Source of the DNA: Samsoniella hepiali
Lineage: Eukaryota; Ascomycota; Sordariomycetes; Hypocreales; Cordycipitaceae
Direction of reading: 5' to 3'
DNA length: 64,000 bases
Assembly (NCBI GenBank): GCA_001455915.2
Contig: LNDK02000024.1
Location: forward strand, 124,001 to 188,000
The position numbers were made by a program, and so were the translations under genes. Shown here in pieces: positions 11,306 through 22,309 of this stretch; within the stretch, counting starts at the first letter, position 1, and each line of letters begins with the position of its first letter. A model generated the notes under the pieces. That model saw nothing but the letters and a program-made list of their open reading frames with translations. It was not told the DNA's origin and did no database searches.

Positions 11306-14300
11306 TTCCGCTTCGTCATGCCAAGCCGTTGCAGGCATTCACCATGGTGTTATATTGGCCCACCGGGCTTCAAAGCTTGGCATTACAGGTCAGGGGGGGG
11401 GAGGGAGGAGGGCGCGCGGGTGGGATGGGCTGTGACACAAGTTTGCTCAGTCTTGTTCCAACGCATCAAGCAGCTTTTTGGTCGCATTCTCTCACTCGTG
11501 TGCTTGGCAGCGTAGGGCTGGCTGAACCACCACCCTCTGGGTCAGAAGTCGGGCAAAGTGACTCGTTTGGGCGTTCGGTGGCTTGGGATGAGAGGCAGCA
11601 CGGGGTTTCGCTGACACGAGGTTCTGGATAGAGCATGTCCGCGGAGGGCTATGCACGCCTACCCTAGAAGTAAAGGCTTTGAGTTTTTTATTTGCCTTTT
11701 TTTTTTTTTGTATTCATCCGCCAGGCAGCCCAAAGGCCGAAACTCCTATGACAAAGCAAACGAAGGTGCGATGGGGGGTAGAGTGTTGGACTTTGACAGA
11801 CCCGTTCATCAGACGATTGAAGCTTTGCGCAGCAAGCTCTTGTGGATGTCTGCTTGCTCCGGCAGAACGCTCGGCATCGTCGGACACGGCTGGCAATGAC
11901 GGCTACTGGGGGCAGAGGAGTCGAAAGAAATAAGGGACGAATTTTTTTTTCCCCCCCCCTTCCAATAGAGGCAATTCGTCACTCCGATAAAAAAGCCAAG
12001 ACAAGGGGAGAAACAAGGCTCGGCCGGAAATAAGGCCCCCATGTTCATTCTGTTCCATTTGCCCATAGTCTCCGCGCGGAAAGAGCGGGGCCAAGTCCTT
12101 TTTTTCTTGTCTGGGAATAAAAAAAGAATTGAGAGATATTGTAAAAATAAGAAATGTGGCCAAGCCGGCTGGGACGGCATCTTGAAATGGCGCTACTGCA
12201 AGCCACCAAGCTTGTCTTGCCCCATCGGAGACCCCACCCTCCCTTGGTGGGTGGTGTGGCGTCGCGCTATTACGACTATATTTTACGCTTGAGTTTTGAG
12301 TTGGGGAGCGGGAAGGATGAGTGCACGGAAAGAACAAGAGAAAAAAAAAGCAGATTTAAAAAAGGAAATCAAAAACAGGAGCAAAAGGGGGAGGTATAGT
12401 AACGCAATAACTTTTCGGCATCTTTGTTTTCCAGCGGCATCCAAAATAACCCCTTATCGGCCGCCAGCTGCTGCGATCGCTCTCTGGTGGGCTCGCTGGC
12501 CCGGGATACTCGGCGGTGGATCCAGCGCTTTCGCCTGTCTCGCTGCGCCAAGACTAGTGGCTGGCAACGTTTAAATTCATGCTTAAAATCCGCAAATCAA
12601 AAACAGGCCAGGGGGCGTGTCGGTGGGTCCTCGTTGCCGACTTTGCCGTCCAGGTACCTTTGTATCTTTTTCCTGGGCGGCCAAGTGGGGGCGTAACCGA
12701 GAAGGTACATACTGACTGTCCAGTTATGTCGAGCCGATTTCTGTCCTTGTTCAGTGAGTTATTCGGGAGTCTTGGGGGGCTCTGCAACCGGGCTCGTATG
12801 GCGCGCCGCGCGGTGCTTGTCCTCTGGTACTGATGGCTAAGCCCGCGGACTTGAGGCGCTTTTTTCTCGGCCTTTTCCCCCCTTGACCTAGCCACCGGCG
12901 GCGGGCTCTCATTACCTGACAGGCAACTCGATAGAACGCCCCGTTCAGCTGCCCGTGGCCGACAACTACGCAAGCGGTGCCTTTTGTACACGTAGACACG
13001 CAGAGACACACATGCGTAATGGGCAAGCAGACTGCAACCTACGTAAAAAAAAACTCGCGCAGGCTTATTTCGCTTGCACAGAATGTCTCGGATATTTTGG
13101 GCAAAATGACCAGACGAGACCGATAAATGAAGTCAACCATCAACGAAAAGGCGTCATGTACTAGGAATAGGGTACAAGTACAAGTACTAAAATACTACAA
13201 AGCTCGAAAATGCCCGGTTTCTAGCCCCCCAAGACATTTTACTCAATCGTGTTCCAGGCAGTGCCCACAAACACTACGTTGCAAAAAGGCGACCCAGCTT
13301 GCCAGCCAAGAGAACCCTTGATCGACATCTTGGCACACCCACAAGGCCAGCCAACGAGAGCCCAGCCAAAAACCCGCGCAGGTTTTTGTCTCTCGTCCTT
13401 CGGCATCTCCCCAAAGGCCGAGTTGCCGCGATTTCTTGTTCAACTCATCGCCGGGCCGTGATGATGGGCATCCGTAGCCGGCGGCCTACAGTAGTCATCT
13501 CTGCGGTCGCAGAGACACGGACCAGGCAAATGACAAACGGATTTTTTTTAAACCGACTAGCACTGAAACCATGTTCGATTTCTAGTCATTACTGTCTGGC
13601 TTACGCTTAAGCAGTTTGCAAGGGGACAAAAAGGGTTGGGGAGACGACCAGGGTGAGCGCCGTAAACGGGTACCGCTGGCGCAAGTTGCAGATGAAGGTG
13701 ACAAAACAAAAAGTTAAAAAATAAAAATAGAAATGGGAAATTGCAACGAGAACCAGCCTGCCCGGCCCATCGCATGGTTTTTCCCTTGTTGATTTGACAC
13801 CGAGATTCGAAAAAGGAAGACGCGGCGCAAAAGGATAAGTCGGCACCGACTCGGCCTCACGCGCGACGTCATTCAGCGCCACCACATTAGTTTTCTGGCC
13901 CCGAAAATAAGGGCGCGAGCCTGTTTTAACGAGAAACGGGAAGGAGTCGAAAGGGAAAGGAAAATTAGAGATTACGCTAGTAGCTGAAAAAAAAAAGTCT
14001 CCATCGAGGAAAAGGGCGTGCGTGCAGCAAGTGGTCGTTTACGGCACAACTCGACTGAGAGCCCGGAGCCTAGAAGTAGTAGTAGCCAAAAGGGCTGAAA
14101 CGGAGGAAGAGGTTCTGGTGTGAAATGAAAAGAAAAGCACAACGGCTCCTCTCTTCTGGAGCGAGACCCGGATCTTGAGATGCCGATGCCTGCAGGGTGG
14201 TAATAATGCCATTTCCTAAAGGAGCGACGTGCAGGTTACCGGGCGGTGTTTGATAGCGTTGGAGCAGAGCAGCGAGGTATATATCTGCCTCTCTTTTCCT

Positions 14301-14554
14301 GGCAATGTCGTCATGCGAGCTATGCTGCGTGTGGTGAGATTAGGGTCCCCCCCCTTGTCCGCGGAGTACTTGACAAGCTGGCTGAAACCTCCCAAGAAAA
14401 AGGTTGGGTGGTATCTAGTTACCCAGTGAGGAGAATACTAAGTAAAGGCGAGGCTGGGCTGGGCTGGTGAAGATTGTGAGACACTTTCTAGGACCCTGGG
14501 GGTATGTTGCACCTGAAACTAGTAGGCGATTAGCACACGACCAGTTTCACGAAT

Positions 14555-14574
14555 TGTGTGTGTGTGTGTGTGTG
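14555..14574. repeat. (TG)n microsatellite
   Basis: Ten TG units in non-coding DNA of the WOPR upstream region. Confidence 0.85.
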
Positions 14575-15430
14575 AACCAAAGAGGCCGACTTTGCCGGTT
14601 TGGAATGCTTTTCTTGTTTTTTTGCCAAGACTTTCTTATTATGTTAATCTTGATGGGCCAGCACATGTCACGCGATGTAGTTTGGCTGCCTCTTGTTTTA
14701 TTTGCCTTGTGGAAAATTGCATCTCCGGCGTGAGCAGGCTGGCTGAGTACATGGATGCAACAAAGTAAAAGGGACTCGCTCGTCCAGTTAGATTGTCTGA
14801 CAAACCAAAGAGAAAACGGCGGGCACATGGTACATTTTGATGGTGTGCAGTGTTTTTTAATAATAAGCTTGGTTGGGACCGCAGATCATCGAGATGGGCG
14901 GGCGGCGGGCGGCTCCTGTCGGGGAGGGGGGACGTGCATGCATAAAGGCAGACCGGGACTCTGTCCGTACGTACGCCGATATGTGGCATTATTTCAACTT
15001 TGGGACCTATATGTTGGCAAGGGGCGCCGCGGCGGGTGGGCTCGGTTCATAGGTTTAGGTTATTATAGATTGCATCTGCACGGAGCACATGACACTGCTT
15101 GCTGCTTCAAAGTCGGCGCAGGGCCTACGATAAGGCTCACAAGGGGGAAGCCCGCCCGCCCCCGGCTAGAGCGGCAGCGGAAGGAGGACGGAGCATCTGT
15201 GATAAGGAGACCATACATGGATGGGTTTAATGGAAAATCATGCCATTGGAACTGGGTTTAGGAACAATGTTTGGGGGGGAGGACGAGGAGGAGGCTGTGC
15301 CGAGAGGGATGAAACTACATGCAGCGGCAGCGGCGGTGGCAGAAAGGCAATAAACGGCGACGCTCGGCGTTCGGCAGTTTGGGAATGTCATTGGAGCAAG
15401 ATGTGCAATATGAAAAGGGAAATTGTGTGG

Positions 15431-15476
15431 TGATGATGGCAGTGATGATGGCAGTGATGATGGCAGTGATGATGGC
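15431..15476. repeat. 12-bp tandem repeat, about 3.8 copies
   Basis: The unit TGATGATGGCAG is repeated three times exactly, followed by a fourth copy that diverges at its last two bases. Confidence 0.9.
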
Positions 15477-16080
15477 CGTTGTTGTCTGTACCGGCCAAGT
15501 GCGGCAGGTACATACACCGCAGCCATTCACATCTCTTGATTATCATTATTAATAAGACAGCGACCAAAAACTACAGCCTAGCAAAGTGAAGAAGCCAAAC
15601 TCTTGTCCAGAAAACCTGGGGCGGAAGCCGGCACACACACACAACAACACCTTGTCTGTTGTAAGCTTGCTTTTCAGTGGCTTGGGTGGGGCGGAGAGGG
15701 GAGGGAAGGAAGCTTGTCTGCTGTGCCGATTTATCCAGCGGCTGACACGGCATGCCTCAAACGGCGTAGGCGCCCCCAATTTAGAGTAGACAATTAGGCT
15801 CCATGGGGGCTTTCTTTTTTGGCCCTTTTTTCCCGTCCGTCCAACGTGTTCTGTATTTTTTTGGGGGGGGGGGGCCCAAATTCAGTTACAGCGAACACGG
15901 GCGGCTGCTTGGCCACTGCCAGCCTGCTTGGTACAGTGAGTGCCCTGGCGTCCTTGTCTTGGCACATGTGCGATCGCCCGTTTTCCAATGCTTCCCCCTG
16001 CCGCTTGCTTCAACTTTCATCATGGGTATCATGGCGTTCTTATAGTATTGCATAGGACACTTCCCCTGGCTCCCAGTCAA

Positions 16081-19000
16081 CCATGAACCAAAGTCATCCT
16101 GGTTTGCTTGTGCACATCTCTCTCTCTCTCCTTGTGCGATTTCGGCAGCGAAAACGGCAAACACATAGTCCGTCGGGACCATGTACCGTGGTCAGCAGCA
16201 CAGCGCCTCTTTGTCTCGCTCGTTCAACCCCCCCCCCTCTCCCCCCACCCTTGGTCCATGTCTTCTTTTTCGTCTGCTGTTTCTGGCGCTTTGTGACAAA
16301 GAAAAATATAAGCTTAGTCGCTCTGTGTGCCAGCGACCCCTGCCTGCCTACCCTTTTTTTCTGTCGTTTTTTTTTTTCTTTTTTCCTTTTGCTTCTGGGT
16401 TGATCCCAGTTCGTTTGCTCACCCGTTCATCTCGTCTCTCGTGTACTCGGTAGACTCTACTTGACAGCGGCTTACTGTTCGACTCGTGCTGCTTCTTCTT
16501 CTTCCTCTTCTTCCAACTCGGGGACACTCCGTTTCCAATGGTACGTGTCCTCCGCCCAGAGCCTCCACCGTTTTCCCTGGCTCCGTGGCGTCCAGCCACA
16601 CCTACACAGCACCACCAAACACACACACACGCTTCCCACCCTGACCCGGTAAATTGATTCGGCCGACGCCTCGACACCGTCGCCCGAAGTCCTATACCCA
16701 ACAGGAACCTGCCCCCGCCATACTCCGTTGGTGGTGCTGCCTTGTATCTCGCTCTGCCAAGTCTATTATTCCCGGCGAGGGGGGAGGGGGCAGCCTCCCC
16801 TGTCTGCCCGGCTCGCCCTCTCGCGCCTTTCTGCTTTCTGTCACCACGGAAAAAAGAGGGATTCCGCTCCTCCCGCTCTTTATTGCTTGGCTGTGCTGGG
16901 CGTGTGCGTCTGCCTCCGCTCCGCGCGCCCAACTCGAGAGGTCCTTGCCTGCTGTTGATGCGACCCTGAGGTACAGACTACTTGACCTCTCTTGCGCATA
17001 TGTGCATTCAACTATAAATCCTCCATGCATAGCTAATTTCTCTCCAACATGAGTACAGTTTGTCTTGTACCCTCAAAAAGCCTACTTGCGTCCCCTCATA
17101 CCCTCTCGTTGCCGTCTGTTCGCTGCCGTGTTTCAAAACTCCATCCATCAGGCGGCGCCTATCGAAACGTGCCAGGTCAACTAGCAGCTTCTCTCTTTGT
17201 GCTTAATTTTTGCCTTGTTTCCCGTGCCCGCCCGTTGCGCCCTCTGCCACCCCCTTGGTGCTTGTGCTGCTTCAAACTTGCGCTTCTGTGGTGCACTACT
17301 CGGCATCTCCCAGCCGTTGGTGGGTGACATGACGGAAATGCTAAAACTCGTTTCTGTTATACAATAGTACGGCCGGGTCTACGAGCAATGGGCTATATGC
17401 GCTCCCCAAACCAGTGGTAGCCCGCATGCTCTTTTTCCTTTTTCTTCCAATTGCGCATTCGCTGCCCGCCAACCGAATGGCCTTGGCTTTGGCGTTGCAG
17501 GTGACTAGTTGCGAGTCACGTTTGCGCTGCTCGTCCTAGCCACGGCGCTCGGCGTCTTTTCTTTCGCGCTCGGGACACAGACGCAGGTGTCTTTGCAAAC
17601 ACAAAGTGCGACACGCTGTCTGTATCACGGCTTGTAGACACGTAAACCGGCGGTGTAACAGCAACGGACCAAAGCCGGAAAAGGCGGATGCGAAGAAGCA
17701 TACCAGCCATACGACTGCGGACAGTGACTGATAACCACAGCAGAAAGAGTCGATAGCTGGCAGGCCTGCTGCCCACTGGCTGTAATCTGCAGAGTTAGAG
17801 TGCAACAGGTGTCGCTCCTCGAGACACACCCCGCTCGCCCTCGCGCTCAGCAGTCTCGCACCCCCCAGGGCTTGATGACGATCTCTTGCTCAGTACGGAG
17901 GTACGTCACAGTCTCTGGGTGTTTCTTGGCTCTCGGCACCTACATCCGAGTCGCTGTTCTTGGCGGCCACATTGACACACCAGGCCAGCATCCCTCGCGC
18001 TCGTGCCAGCAGGGCCACCGCAACATGATGATGCAAAGACACAGCAGGTACCTGTTTCTGTGACCGGCTTGGCCCCCTGGATCAGCAGCACTTTGGTGCT
18101 AGAGAGTTGCGGGAAGCAGTAGCTTCCCTGTTGCTCTGACGTCTGCTGTCGATGGTGGGCGTACTGGTAGGGCAAGAGCGACGCGAGAGAGAGCGAGACC
18201 GAGAGGAAGAGAGAGAGAGGGCATTTGCGTGCCGACTCATGCTGCCATTCCACACACCACCGCACACACACACACCCTGGATTAGTTAGCGGCTTTCGCA
18301 GGCTGGCCCCCCTGCTTCTCGCTCGCCTGCCCATCTACGCTTCTTTTGAGCCTTGTTTGCTGACTGGCACGGGCTCCATTGCGGAGGATTGGCAGACGAG
18401 AGCGGCAGGTAGATTAAAGAAAAAAAATAAGCAGAGCGAGCCGAAGAACCGATTATGGGAGACAAATTGTCATCGAGGGCTTGCCGAGTTGCCCCGGTGG
18501 GGTGAGGGTTGCTGCGCAAAGGAAAGTGAAGATGCAAAAGCATCTCTGTTTGACGGATGACCCGGAGATGCTTTTCTGGGAAGGCTATGGGCGCTGTTTG
18601 GGGCGACTTGGGCGCTGCAGACAGTCGACGCCACTGCTTCAGCGCGCGTGGCTTTGGTGCAGATGCGCTGAAGATGCGCTGAAGAGACTGCTGTGGCAAG
18701 CGAAGCGACGAGCGCTGGTGGGCGGTGGCAGACTTTACAGAGTCCCGACTGGTACAAGACAGAAGCCAGTCAGCCACCCCCCTCCCTGCCACGCCACCCC
18801 TCTGGAGACAAAGTTACTACCCAAGTTTATCTTATTATTAATTTTTAGTTCTTTCTGCCGCCCCAGTCGACCTTTTAGTGCCGTGGGGCAGCAAGCGGAT
18901 CGGTTTTCACGGCATCTTTAGTGCCACAGCCAGGCCCGCCACAAGTACCAGCCCAGTACCAAGTAAGCCTCGGGGGCCTTGCGCCAAATGCCAATCCTAT

Positions 19001-19561
19001 CCTGGCCAACGGCCGTGCCCGCAAACCACCTTGTCTTGGGACCTTGCATTTGGTATATTATATCCAGTCGCTCCTCGGCCGCCGATCCGTCTCTGAACCC
19101 TTCCCTTTCTTCCTCTAACTCGATCTCTCTATATTCGCCTCCTCTTTCCATCTTCTACACGTCTTTTGCGCCTGCCCAACTACTCCGCAACCTCAACCAC
19201 TTTCCTTCCATCCATCCCCCGTTTGCAAGGCACCACCTGCAAACAGAGACAACTCCACGGCCCTGCTTTTGTTCAAATGGGAATCGCCGCGCTAGTCTTC
19301 CCCCGACGTCCTTGCCTGCTTCCTCAACTATAATCACCAACCAAACAGACAAACAACATTCAGCCGTTTAGCAGCCTCGCATTATTTTTCACTCCCACGT
19401 GGCGTCATCAATTCCACCGCCGTCACGCTAAAACTTAAGCGTCTGCAAACAAAACTCTACGACGCCGCTTGCATCCTGCAATCTGTCTCTAGAAGACCAA
19501 ATCTTTGACTTGAAGCACTATATATAAAGACCGCCGTCCTCGAGACGCAAAAGACAACGCT
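16081..19561 (+). promoter_or_regulatory. Pyrimidine-rich proximal upstream region / probable long 5' leader of the WOPR gene
   Basis: From about 16080 the + strand becomes markedly C/T-rich (e.g. 16120-16140, 16205-16260, 16350-16395, 16480-16510, 19100-19160). This is the usual look of sense-strand leaders in filamentous fungi. Several ATGs open upstream frames, the clearest at 17049-17327 (92 codons). A TATATATAAA sequence at 19519-19528 sits only about 35 bases before the start codon, too close to be a conventional TATA box for that ATG. A transcript starting near 16.1-16.5 kb would carry a leader of about 3 kb, perhaps with introns; this is inference from composition only. Confidence 0.45.
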
Positions 19562-20866
19562 ATGGAAACTGTTCCCTCCGAGAAAATGGAAACGTACCAT
19601 GGCTATGTACGGACACCCGCCGATGCCATAAAGCTGTTTGAGGCCTGCCGTCTAGGTCTTTTACCCCGCGTGCAGCGCCGCCTCTCTGAGAAGGAACGTC
19701 AGTCCATCCGCTCTGGGTCCGTCTTCGTCTGGGACGAGCGAGAAGCTGGCATGCGCAGATGGACCGACGGCAAGTCCTGGAGCGCCAGCCGTGTGTCTGG
19801 GAGTTTCCTGACCTATCGAGAAATGGAGGGTAAGCGAGGAGGTGGCTTTGGCACCGGGCGTCGCGTGGGCAAGGATGGCCGTATAAGCGAGGAAGACGTC
19901 GACGACGGTGAGCCAGAGGGTTACCGTTATAAAGCCGACGGCCTTATGAAGCAGTCCTTTAGCATCACGACCTCGGGCAACCAGCACCTCCACCTCATCT
20001 CCTATTATGCGCGCCCTCAGGCCGGCCAAGCCGAGCTGGTCCAACCTACCAACGACCCGAACCTGCGCGGCATCTCCCCTGTCAAGGGCATGTACCCCGA
20101 ATCCAGCATGGGCGAGGCCAACCAGACGCCTGCTCTGACCCGCGCTCCCATGCAACAGCCTCCATACATGATTGCTCCTGCGCATCATCCTCACCAACAA
20201 CCCTACGCTCCCCAATATGCCCAACCTGGATACGGATGGCCGCCTTCCCCTGTTGCTACGCCGCCATTTCACCACTATCCGACTGCGTCTTACGCTCCGG
20301 CCGGCTTGCCACCTTTGCAGGCCCGTCACGGTCACCACCAGCCTCCGCCCGGCTACGGTCCTCCCTCCGCTCACGGCGCCCACCCTCCTCCCTACTCTTA
20401 CTCTCATCACTACGAAACGTCGCTGCCGCCACTCCATGGCACTTCCAAGACTGCTTCGCCCTATCAGGGCTTCCCCGGTCGTCTCTCGCCGCCCCATGAG
20501 CCCCCGCCTTACAGAGAGCACGCTCTGGCTGCCATTGACCGCCGGGGTTCGCTCAGCAAGGGTCCCCTCCCTGCTCTCAACTCAGTAACCAACAGTAGCT
20601 CTCCCCAAGTTGGCGCCGGCACCCCGCCCACGAGACATGGCAGTGTAAGCCCGCCTCGCACTGCCAACTCGGACCTGCCCAACATCAGCGGCCACCGGCC
20701 CAGTTTAAGCTCTATCCTGCACCCTACCCCTGCCACGAGTGAATCTGGCAGCGTCAGCGGGCACAGCAGCCCGAGAAATAACAGCATTATGAGCGTTGAT
20801 AAGCTCGTCTGCGGTAATGAGGACACGCGAGCACTTCGGATGCTTGACCGCAAATTCTGCATATGA
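19562..20866 (+). CDS. sge1: WOPR (Gti1/Pac2 family) master transcription regulator, Sge1/Ryp1/Wor1 class
   Basis: 434-aa fungal DNA-binding regulator. Relatives are Wor1 (white-opaque switch, Candida), Ryp1 (yeast-phase growth, Histoplasma) and Sge1 (effector expression and conidiation, Fusarium). The first WOPR half spans about residues 11-90: YHGYVRTPADAIKLFEACR, LGLLPRVQRRLSEKERQ, SGSVFVWDEREAGMRRWTDG, SWSASRVSGSFLTYREMEG. The second half is about 119-153: GYRYKADGLMKQSFSI, HLHLISYYARP. RRWTDG (65-70) holds the conserved candidate PKA threonine, Thr68. YHGYVRTPADA points to the Sge1/Ryp1 branch and not Pac2. The remaining 280 residues are Pro/His/Tyr/Ser-rich and disordered, as in orthologues. 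No intron is required. It stands alone behind the longest non-coding interval of the window; Wor1-class genes commonly autoregulate through large upstream regions. Confidence 0.93.
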   Translation: METVPSEKMETYHGYVRTPADAIKLFEACRLGLLPRVQRRLSEKERQSIRSGSVFVWDEREAGMRRWTDGKSWSASRVSGSFLTYREMEGKRGGGFGTGRRVGKDGRISEEDVDDGEPEGYRYKADGLMKQSFSITTSGNQHLHLISYYARPQAGQAELVQPTNDPNLRGISPVKGMYPESSMGEANQTPALTRAPMQQPPYMIAPAHHPHQQPYAPQYAQPGYGWPPSPVATPPFHHYPTASYAPAGLPPLQARHGHHQPPPGYGPPSAHGAHPPPYSYSHHYETSLPPLHGTSKTASPYQGFPGRLSPPHEPPPYREHALAAIDRRGSLSKGPLPALNSVTNSSSPQVGAGTPPTRHGSVSPPRTANSDLPNISGHRPSLSSILHPTPATSESGSVSGHSSPRNNSIMSVDKLVCGNEDTRALRMLDRKFCI

Positions 20867-22309
20867 GCATCCAAATTCTGTATTTATATATTTTTCTCTC
20901 TTTTTATTTGCATAGCGTTGGTGCGTGGCGTCTGGAACTGTTTCAACGGCCTGGAGCCGGGTGGGCTCTGCTTGTATTGTGATATCCCTTGATATCCTGA
21001 TTTTGAGTTATTCCCATATATACTTTGAAAATTCATATATTTGGAGACATTAATATTTGTATCGATACAGTCATATATCCCTTGTAACTCGAATAAACTA
21101 CTTGCTACACAACTTTGCTGCTCTTTTGTGATTGGCTGCACTATATGGGGTATCAAGTGCCTCGACCAACACCGAGGCCTACGCTTCGCGTACTACACTA
21201 AGAGATGGTCTAGATTTATAAACACGCGCCCAAGTGAAGAACTGACACTTAGTTACACCTTGTGACATTTCTTTGAAGCAATATACCTGCTTGGCTGAAA
21301 ACTTAGCCGCGGAACCTTCTATATGATGACGAATAATCCATGCCAGAGTTTTGGCGGTGCCTCTGCGTTTGACTTTATAAGAAGCCAAACAAAGATAGCA
21401 ACGGGTTGACTAGAAGAAACAATGCAACATAGGCCCTCTATGTATCTTGACATGACTGACGCGAATGCCATGAATGACGACAGCTTTGCCGCCCGCGAAG
21501 GAAGTTGCCATGAGAACAATTGAACCAACCCATAACCAGCCCGTGGGGTAGCGCTACAAAAGGCAAATTCGGTGAAAAACAAAGATCACAGACTTAAGGG
21601 GGAATAACAAGCTACGTGAGAGTTTATTGCCACGGGGACAGGGGGTCCAAAACCCTAAAATAGAACAAGGGATAGAGTACAAAGCTGGCGTGGTTAGATA
21701 AATGATGACTTTTCGCACAACTGAACAAAACTTTTTACATAACAAAATGAACAACAAAGACCCAGAGATTTGTCGCGCTGCCGAAAGCCAAATGTGGTCA
21801 ATAGCGAGCCGGTATTTGATGATTGCAGTGAGACCACACTACAGGATTGGCTTTTTGGCACTGTCATCCTTTTGTAAAGTTTGCTAAGAAAATTCATCTC
21901 GACCTCTCCGTGCCAAGGCGTCTGTTGATAATAAGCTATTTTCACTTGGTACCCCCCACCTAGTTGATAATGAGCTACAGGGTAAGCTGCTTTATGTAGG
22001 TAAAAAGAACAGCACGGACCCGCGGCATAGTTGTTCCGGGCTATCGCGAGCTGGTGCGACCAGCAATCAAGCTACACCTCTGCGACTTGCCATTGAAGGG
22101 CCTCACACGACATACATCACGATTGTCGCCATTGGGCTCGCCCACTAGTCGCTCCTTTCTCCGTGCCTCCACACCATTTCCTAGTCTCCTTTTTTTTCTT
22201 CAATATGATGACGTGAAATACGTTGGACCGCCCGGACAAAGACGAATCGCAAAGCAACCAATTCGCACCAAAGCTCGACGCCTGCGGGCTGCTCCCCCCC
22301 ACCGCAACA
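20867..22309. other. Intergenic region between the WOPR gene and CFT2
   Basis: 1.44 kb, AT-rich compared with its neighbours, with only short unconvincing frames. The first part (TATTTATATATTTTTC just after the stop) is the likely WOPR 3' UTR. A C/T-rich segment at about 22135-22200 is the probable CFT2 promoter/leader. Confidence 0.55.

Larger units (their letters stand above)
5105..16080. other. Distal part of a 14.5 kb gene-free region upstream of the WOPR gene
   Basis: About 11 kb with no reading frame that looks like a protein. The longest frames (e.g. 7342-7965 +, 9039-9638 +, 8617-9129 -) lack domain-like composition, overlap each other on both strands and often begin at non-ATG codons. 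The base composition is mixed, not strongly AT-rich, so it does not look like a RIP-mutated transposon graveyard. Homopolymer and short tandem repeats are frequent: poly-A at 10332-10356, poly-C at 11263-11304, a G12 run at 15863-15874, (TG)n at 14555-14574, a 12-bp repeat at 15431-15476 and a 24-bp duplication at 6424-6471. No tRNA B-box with a matching cloverleaf was found by eye. Together with 16081-19561 it most simply serves as upstream regulatory DNA of the WOPR gene; non-coding transcripts cannot be excluded. Confidence 0.6.

Noticed and set aside
11086..11631. Several frames with polyglycine or polyproline
   Set aside because: Produced by the C42 homopolymer; the same tract is open in all frames.
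16348..16932. 194-codon - frame, Lys/Arg/Gly-rich
   Set aside because: Mirror image of the C/T-rich + strand; low complexity and no motif.
5105..19561. Transposon or RIP graveyard as the explanation for the desert
   Set aside because: No transposase/RT-like frame, no terminal repeats seen, and base composition is not strongly AT-rich; a computed RIP index would still be useful.
19661..20521. 286-codon - frame
   Set aside because: Antisense shadow of the WOPR gene.
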